A DNA stretch of 64,000 nucleotides from Heterotrichella gracilis (lineage: Eukaryota > Sar > Xanthophyceae > Tribonematales > Xanthonemataceae): NCBI GenBank assembly GCA_032358255.1, contig JAULBX010000003.1, positions 248,001-312,000 on the forward strand, in the 5' to 3' direction. Position numbers and translations under genes: made by a program. Of the stretch, positions 57,601 to 64,000 are shown piece after piece (position 1 is the first letter of the stretch; each line of letters starts with the position of its first letter). The notes beneath the pieces are model-generated. The model ran no database searches and had not been told where the DNA came from. It saw nothing but the letters and a program-made list of their open reading frames with translations.

Positions 57601-60041
57601 ATCCAGCTGGCATGATACTTATGACACCCACCCTACTGAACATGATGACGGACCTCTTTTTGACCCCAAATTGGACCAACCGCAAGATGACAGGTGGCAG
57701 CCGGCTGGTCCCCAAAACCCTACCGCAAACCCTCCACAGCGGCCGCGCAGCGATGGGACTACACTGCTGCAAATACCAGGGGAACTGGAATTCAAATCCC
57801 GAGAAAAAGAAGGAAACCGGTCCTCGGGAGCGCCAGGTGTACGAGCCAAGTTCCGAACGTCATCCGCCAGGTTTTCCAAAGTTGATGATGTCACGCTATG
57901 GTACCGCAACCACGATGTGCAGCGGACGGTGGCGGGGTATGCCCTCATTTGCTTCATCTACGCGCTCTTTGATGAGGTAAATGGGATGTCTTCAAACACC
58001 CCATTTAGTTTAATTTTGTCCAGTCATGATGCAAATCCTCAGTGGTATGATCATCCATTTAACAAGTAAGCTTGAGCAGGGGTGGGAGTCAGGGTGGCAT
58101 GGGGCCAGGGGTTATCAAGGCAAATGGGTTTGAGACCTGGCGTTTCCATGTGCAAGTCAATGGGGGAGTCCCTTGCGGATTGGCACATGGAAGACGTCAG
58201 ATCACAAACCCGTTGCTTCGACAACCCCTGGCCCTATACCCTCCTGACTCCCATCCTGCCTGACACAAACACATCATCCCCACCCCCTTCCTTTCCTGCC
58301 CTGGAGCAGACCAACACCTCTCTGCTCCCCTCTTCCCCATCCCCTGTGCTCCACTCCCGTGCCCAAGTATGGCAGTAGATCAGCACTTCGCTTGCACCAC
58401 CTCAACACGCTTTATGTGTTTTAACCTCCCCCACCCCATCCCACCCCTCTTGGTCCAAATCCCCCCCATTTATACCCCTTTTTGTACAGCTCATCCCCAT
58501 GATTTGATCCCCTCTCCTACTGTGCAGGTCATCCCCATTTTCTCCTCCGCCCCCCTGGCAGAATCCGGTCTTGGCCTCACCAGCAGCCAGCTGGCACTAC
58601 CCCTCACTGCAGGGGGGGTGGCGCTCATGCTGTACGCGCTGTGGGCATTTCCAAGGTTGCATGCAGTACTGGGCACAAAGAGGACAACCCAGGTGAGGGG
58701 TGGTAGGGGCTGCTGCTGATCCTAATGAGGGTTTTTCCAATGCTGTGGGCATTTTTAAAGTGTGCATGTGGCGTCGGGCACAATGACGACAACCCAGGTG
58801 AAGAGTTATAGGGGCAGCTGCTGACCGTGTCTTTTATAAAATAACAACTTGAAAATTCATTATGCCTTTCAGGAGCCTCCACGTAGGCCAAAGCTGTGTC
58901 CCCTTATTCAGCCTCTGGAGTTCACCATTCTTCCCTTTCTTCTCTCCTTCAGGGGAGTTGATATTCTTTCTTTTCTTCCTTCAGGTTGGCCTATATGGTA
59001 ACGCGCTGACCGTGCTGGTGGTGCCTGCGGCCGCCTACCTGGCGCCCCACCGCACCATCACCCTGCTCTTCCTCACCCTAGGCCTGTCTGCCCAGTACAT
59101 GCTGTCGGTCAACGCCTTCACCTGCGCCAACATCATGGTCAACCTGGCCTCGCCAAAAGCGTGCGTGCACCCATACCCTTGGCTAGGGTTTGTAGGGATT
59201 TGGCAGCAGCTAGGGTTTGAAGGGTTTTGCCTTTGCCTAGGGTTTGTACCTTGCTCGTAGCTAGGGTTGGCCTGTCTGCACAGTACATGCTGTCGGTGAA
59301 TGCCTTCACATGCGCCAACAACATGGTCAACCTGGCATCACCAAATGCATGCATGCACCCTTTACCCTTTGCTAGGGTTTTGCATCAAACAGCTTCACCT
59401 GCGCCAACATTATGGTCAACCTGGCCGGCCCAAAAGCTTGCGTGCACCCGTACCCTTAGCTAGAGGTTGCATAGACCATGCCCTTGGTTAGGTTGGATTG
59501 TACCTTGCCCTTGGTTTAGGGTTGCATGGACCATTTAGCTAGGGTTTGTAGGATCCGGACGCAGCTAGGGTTTGTAGGGATTTGCCCTTGGCTACGGTTT
59601 GATTGCACCTTGCCCTTGGCTGTGTAGCTACTTTTTTTTAGGGAATGTTACATTGTTACAATACATTACATTGGTGTATTCCCCACCTACCCCCTATTTT
59701 AGTATGCTTTGTTTATCGTACAAATTATATCAAATGCTTGGGTCGCTTGGCAAGATCAACGATGCGTTCATGGTGCTGGCCGCATTTAATCATTAACGTA
59801 ATTTTCCACTATTTAGTAACTTCCTTTCATTGTATGGTGCAGGTCCCTAGGCAAGATCAACGGTGTGTCCATGGCCCTGGCTTCTCTTGTGCGGGCACTG
59901 GGCCCAGCACTGGCTGGTATGGGGTGGGCACTGAGCACGCAGCTGCGCTTCCCGCTGCACCACTACCTGCCCTTTGCCTTTTGCAGCATGGTACTAGTGG
60001 CCATACAATTGGGGGTATATGCGCCCGTACAGCTGGCATAA
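54671..60041 (+). CDS. Major facilitator superfamily transporter, copy 2 (ZIFL-like)
   Basis: Ten phase-consistent exons: 54671-54765 (tentative), 55126-55264, 55768-55842, 56003-56124, 56476-56664, 57053-57231, 57501-57976, 58528-58692, 58985-59160 and 59843-60041 (stop TAA), about 604 aa. The acidic N-terminus MDEDSSKQDVEDDEKGEE is followed by TM1. MFS motif A is GMMSDRIGRKP; KSIIGETGTANEQAKAMGY and GAIFGPALAGALAMP follow, as in copy 1. The central loop is hydrophilic and diverges most between copies. VIPIFSSAPLAESGLGLTSS and KINGVSMALASLVRALGPAL are nearly identical in both. Substrate unknown; family members export drugs, auxin or metal chelates in plants. The extra block at 56938-56995 is a broken copy of exon 6 start, not a coding exon. 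Confidence 0.87.
56936..57000 (+). repeat. Intronic copy of MFS2 exon 6 5' edge
   Basis: CCAGGCCCTCCTTCCTCCCT followed by TGCGCTCTAGTCAGAATGCT repeats the true exon start at 57050 (CCAGGCCCTTCTTCCTCCCC, GTGCGCTGGTCAGCATGCTG). It contains an in-frame stop, so it cannot replace the exon. Confidence 0.9.
59258..59445 (+). repeat. Two intronic copies of MFS2 exon 9 3' part
   Basis: GCCTGTCTGCACAGTACATG with GTGAATGCCTTCACATGCGC (59268-59345) and CAGCTTCACCTGCGCCAACA (about 59389-59435) repeat the exon encoding LSAQYMLSVNAFTCANIMVN. Donor-like GCATGC/GCGTGC follows each copy, and TAGGGTTTG spacers lie between. Confidence 0.9.
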
Positions 60042-60840
60042 GCAAGCAGGGTTTGGGGTCGAGTGGGGGCATTTTTCCTGGGTCTTCACCATAGAGCAGG
60101 GTGCCTGCTGCCATACGTAGGGTTTGGAGGGTATGGGGTGGGCGCTGAGCATGCAGCTGCGCTTCCCGTTGCACCACTACCTGCCCTTTGCTCTCTGCAG
60201 CGTGGTACTGATGGCCATACAAGTGGGGGTGTATGCGCCGGTGCAGCTGGCATAATCTGGGGCTTTTGTAGATGGCATATTACTGGCTGTTTACTGCTTT
60301 TGCAAGGACTCTTTTTTTTGCTGCCGGAGTGTTGTGCCTGTGGGTGGGGTCTGGACAGCTGCGTTCCCACTGCACCGCTACCTGCCCTTTGCATTCTGCA
60401 ACCTGGTGCTGGTGGCCATACATGGTTAGCCATACATTTTCAAGCCGGGATGAATGCGGCGGTGCAGCTGGTCCAAGCTGGCGTTGGGTTTAGAGTTCTT
60501 GTCTGCACCCTCGTACTAGGGTCTGGGGTCCCTCATCTTCATGAGTGTACATGTGGGGTGGGTGCGCCAGTGTCGCTGGCATGTCAGGACTTGCCTTGTT
60601 GGCCAATTTTGGAGGTTTACCTCTTCTGGGACTGGGTTTTCCCTCCCAGGGCATGGGGCTTGCGCTTCACACTGAACCACTTTTTAGGGTTCAGGGTTTA
60701 GGGTTTTTTCCTCCCAGGTGGGGCTTGCGCCTCACACTGCACCACTTTCAGCTTCTGCCCTGTCCTTGCCCTGCTGCAGCCTCATGCCGGTGGCCAAACT
60801 AGTGGGGGTGTCTTCACCGGTACAGCAGCTGGCATGAGGT
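60042..60840 (+). repeat. Three downstream copies of the MFS2 terminal exon
   Basis: After the stop at 60041, the terminal exon's second half recurs at about 60130-60255 (LRFPLHHYLPFALCS...VGVYAPVQLA-stop, almost intact), about 60335-60430 (RYLPFAFCNLVLVAIH, degraded) and about 60720-60836 (more degraded, ending CAGCTGGCATGA). TTTAGGG motifs sit between copies. Alternative 3' exons are possible but unproven. Confidence 0.88.
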
Positions 60841-61822
60841 TGACGGCGCGCACTGGGGCTTGCACTGTCGGCCTTTGTGCTGCCCATGGTATCCTGCCTC
60901 TTCCACGCGTCGGCAGAGTGTGTCAGAATGGGGGAGAGAGGCAGGACACTCAGTCAGCACAAATGCCAACCAGGCAAGCCCCAGAGTGTGCGCCGCAGGT
61001 ACTATAAGGGATTTTCAAAGAGAGGTGGCATACGAACCGGTCCCGCTGGCCCAGGGCTAATTCGCTTGATTTGCACTAGAAATAGGGATTTCGAGTCCAG
61101 CACATATGTTTGTTGGCACACTTGCACTGGTGGGACCTCTGACTCAGAGGCCCTGAGGGAGGCAAGACACCACGAGAGTTACTGTTGCAAAATAGGCGTA
61201 AAGCAATGCATTTGAAGTTTGCACTTGTTTTTTACCTTCTATATACCTGCTATATGGTATACATGGCCTATTTCATGATTCATATCTGACAAAGCAATAT
61301 TATCACTGGGCCGCATAACATGGGTGTTGCTTGCAGGCAGTGGTAGACTAGGTATGATACTTGACAATTGCAATTCACTTCACTCTGAGTCCTGCTTGAA
61401 TATACACGGTGACCACTATTCTGATTATCATACTCATGTGCAATAAGTGATGCATTTCAGGCTCACTGTTGACAATTGCAGTTGAACTTCACTACACTCT
61501 GAGTTGTGCTTGAATATACACGGTGACCACTATTGTGATACTCAGGTGCAATAAGTGATGCATTTCAGGCGCACTGTTGACAGGCATCACGCGTGCATGC
61601 AACTGTAGACCCCCAGTCCCTACGAGTATTTCAAAACCCTACACACTGGGGGCGCCCTGCCTGGTTCGCTGCATACTATCGTAGAGTTAGGGCAGCCTGG
61701 AACCTACACCACAGTAAAGCCCATTAGAGCCAATCACCAGCCACCTCAAGCCACCTACAAGCCACAACCCACACATCACGCAGCAATGTGTGCTTGCAGT
61801 GGGGCTGGAGGGTTGCCGTAGC
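60841..61822. other. Convergent 3' spacer between MFS2 and the CXXC-like gene
   Basis: MFS2 (+) and the CXXC-like gene (-) converge. Apart from the 108-bp tandem repeat at 61361-61580, no feature is supported. Confidence 0.4.
61361..61580 (+). repeat. Two-copy 108-bp tandem repeat
   Basis: TTGACAATTGCA starts copies at 61361 and 61469. Shared blocks include CTTGAATATACACGGTGACC and GCAATAAGTGATGCATTTCA. It is non-coding and lies in the spacer. Confidence 0.92.
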
Positions 61823-63560
61823 TCAACTGGATAGCGGGGCGCCCTGGCTGGTTGGCCGCATGGCACTCAAGGCAGCCTGGAGGCGGGAGGCCAGGGGGGA
61901 AGGAGGGGAGGAGCCCGAGGGGAGGAAAGGGTGCGCGCAGGCTGGCATGCTGAACCAGTATTTGGCCAGGGGGGCGAAGTTGCGCGGGATTTTGGTGGGT
62001 CCCGGGTGGGGCAGCCTGCAAAAAGGGAAGCGAATTTTCATATAGATTGTGGAAGAATTAATTAAAGATTCCTAGATAACGCGTTCATGCTGTGTAGGAT
62101 GCCAGGACAGGGGCTGGTCGGCGCAAGGCATGTTAGGGCTGACTGCTAATCTTCGGCTGCACTGCTGGAACGCATGCGAGTAGGTGAAAGGAAGAGGATT
62201 TAATGTTTCTGGGGAGGGATCTTGATGTGACCCGAGAGGGAAAGCCTGCAGGCTAAGGCGGGGAACACATCAAATGGTATGGGGGACGCAGGATAAACCT
62301 GCTGCGCCTGGACCACTCGGAAACCCTAAAACCTACACAGGGCAAACCCTAAAAGAAGGGAAACAAGCCATCCCACCCAACCCAACTCACAGCGTTCCAG
62401 GGGGGACGACGCGCGCGTGCGGGGGGTAGGACTCCATCACTTCAGAGGCCGCCAGCTGGCGCTCAGCCACCTCATATGCCTGCACCTCCTCCAGTGCCTG
62501 CTGCGCCTCGACCACCCCTCGCACCGCCTCATCCATCGCCTCCCTTGAGTCGGCAAACTTGGAACGCTGCTTGGACAGGCGGGCAAAGGCGGCCAAGGTG
62601 TTGCGCTCGTGCTGCTCTTGATCCTGAGAACAAGGGCTTTTGTTAGGGTTTATGTCTAGGGTTGCTTGGCGATTTGCATAACATGTTTAGGGTCAGGGTT
62701 CCTGGCATCGGCATACTTGGCGTAGCGCAACCCGTGTATTGGGTTGGGACCCAATGGGTGAATGCTTGTGATCTGACCCATGTGATGCAACGCAACCGCA
62801 ACAGTCATCCCCTGCCGCATTCAATGGATCTGGTCCAATCGGAACAGTGACCTGTTAAGGGTCGAATTTTATTTTAGGGTTCAGGGTTTACAGTTATGGA
62901 CGTGGTTGCAACAGCAGCTCACGCGAACACACCAAGCATGACTCACCGGTGGAATCGGCGGGAGCTGAGGCACCTCCATCCCCACAGCAGCCAGACCCCT
63001 CCCACCACCACCACCACCGCTGCCACCACCACTCCCACTCCCACTCCCGCTGCCAGCAGTGCCGCTAGACTGCTGGCGCTCCAGGCGGGCAGCGTGAATG
63101 CCACGTGGGGGGTATTGCGGTCCGCTGGAGGAGGGTCCAGAGGTGGTCCCCCCCGACGCCCGGCGCTTGAAGCAGGATTTGGGGGCGGTGGGGGTGCCGC
63201 ATTTGCCCTTCTTGGCCCGCACGCACACCTGCAGGGGGGGGTGAGACACAAGCATTGGGCTCAGTAGGGGAGGGCGCATTTGCCTCATGTTGCACAAACC
63301 CAGGGGTTGGAAGTCAGTGGGGGTGCCGCACCACATCGCCCTTTCTGTCCCAACATGGTCCTACACGCTCCGCCCCAAACCCTATATCCACCGGCCTAAA
63401 CCCTACCCGCGCACCTCGCATCGCAGCATGTTGCACACCGCAGGTTTTAATCTGAGAAGACCCTAACTTCGTCTTTCTGAATACCCTAAATTCCTCCTCC
63501 AAACCCTCCACCCACCTCGCATCGCGGCAGGTGCCCTTCAGATTCCAGCTCTAGGTCTAG
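61823..63560 (-). CDS. CXXC-like zinc-finger protein with coiled-coil segment (5' part incomplete)
   Basis: Three well-supported exons run from right to left: 63228-62947 (phase 0), 62623-62391 and 62015-61823 (stop TGA). The first carries VCVRAKKGKCGTPTAPKSCFKRR, then a Gly/Ser-rich linker. If an upstream exon ends in RCE (candidate ends at about 63410 and 63520, which look like edge copies of each other), the sequence becomes RCEVCVRAKKGKCGTPTAPK, with C-x2-C-x7-C-x8-C spacing reminiscent of one half of a zf-CXXC DNA-binding domain. Exon 2 is an Ala/Glu-rich helix (DQEQHERNTLAAFARLSKQR, EAQQALEEVQAYEVAERQLA), probably a coiled coil. The C-terminus is Pro-rich. The N-terminus lies farther right, possibly beyond the window. 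Nuclear DNA binding is inference. Confidence 0.55.
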
Positions 63561-64000
63561 AGGGGCCGGGCGAGGGGGTGGGGGGCGGGAGAGGCTGTGT
63601 GTGGTGGTGGTGGTGGAGGTGGGGGTGGCGGCCCCACCGGTGGGGGCACGTGGGGCGGTGGCCAGCGCACCTGGAGGGAGGGGAGGGGGTGGTTGGGGGT
63701 GGGCACGTGGGTGGTATGGGCAGGTTGGTTGGGGTTTAAGGCTGCAAAATGTTTTCAGGTGTCCACCACCACCCCTTATGCCCCCACCGGGTATACTATA
63801 GTCACTGCAGCGCCCGGTCATGGTGATGGGGTGCAGATGGGGCTGGAGGAAGCTTCAGTGGAGAGTGGAAGGAGGTGCCTCTGGCACACTTGATCCAGAT
63901 AATAGGCTAAATAGGGTTTTGGGTGGTACGTTGCAGGAAAGGTGTATGCCAGGCATGAAAGCAAAAAGTGTCCACCCTGCCGGATTCGGGTGGGTGTGAG
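63561..64000. other. Right edge, probable 5' part of the CXXC-like gene
   Basis: GT-rich and GGTGG-rich low-complexity sequence (about 63560-63720) and a short Pro-rich minus-strand open stretch. I cannot place an exon boundary with confidence. Confidence 0.3.

Overview
The window looks like nuclear DNA of a chlorophyte green alga. It carries a plastid-targeted light-harvesting (LHCA-type) gene with a transit peptide, a UVDE-type UV-damage endonuclease, intron-rich GC-rich genes with plant-like GT-AG splice sites, and a eukaryotic nuclear tRNA-Asp. Short TTTAGGG/CCCTAAA (plant-type telomere) motifs are scattered through almost every intron and spacer. I cannot name the species. No virus-like element, LTR element or CRISPR array was seen.

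Layout, left to right. 1.3-7.5 kb (+): a type II membrane protein with a C-terminal aspartyl/asparaginyl beta-hydroxylase domain. 9.0-11.3 kb (-): LHCA. 12.3-16.5 kb (-): MFS transporter copy 1. 18.3-21.3 kb (-): a TDP2-like EEP-fold phosphodiesterase. 22.4-31.0 kb (-): a Misato/DML1 gene with a 4.2-kb intron that contains a tRNA-Asp and a cluster of inverted duplications. 31.4-33.2 kb (+): a small GAT/NPF adaptor-like protein, divergent from DML1. 34.6-38.5 kb (+): an SR-rich CCCH zinc-finger protein. 39.5-40.9 kb (+): a short-chain dehydrogenase. 41.6-46.2 kb (-): a secreted protein of unknown family. 46.8-47.3 kb (-): a small TMEM254-like membrane protein. 48.4-51.4 kb (+): UVDE. 52.6-54.0 kb (+): an intronless BTB-BACK-SPRY-like gene interrupted by one in-frame stop. 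54.7-60.0 kb (+): MFS transporter copy 2. 61.8-64 kb (-): a CXXC-like zinc-finger/coiled-coil gene running toward the right edge.

Exon models were built by hand from reading frames, splice sites and phase. For most genes every junction is phase-consistent and gives a complete protein. The two MFS genes face opposite ways and share seven internal exon lengths exactly, so they are an inverted paralogous pair.

The most unusual feature is structural. In nearly every multi-exon gene, the intron or 3' flank next to an exon holds one to five diverged copies of that exon's own edge, including the splice site or stop codon, usually separated by TTTAGGG-type motifs. In the large DML1 intron the same kind of copying is inverted, giving palindromes of exon-like sequence. 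DNA repair is represented by two unrelated genes, TDP2-like and UVDE.
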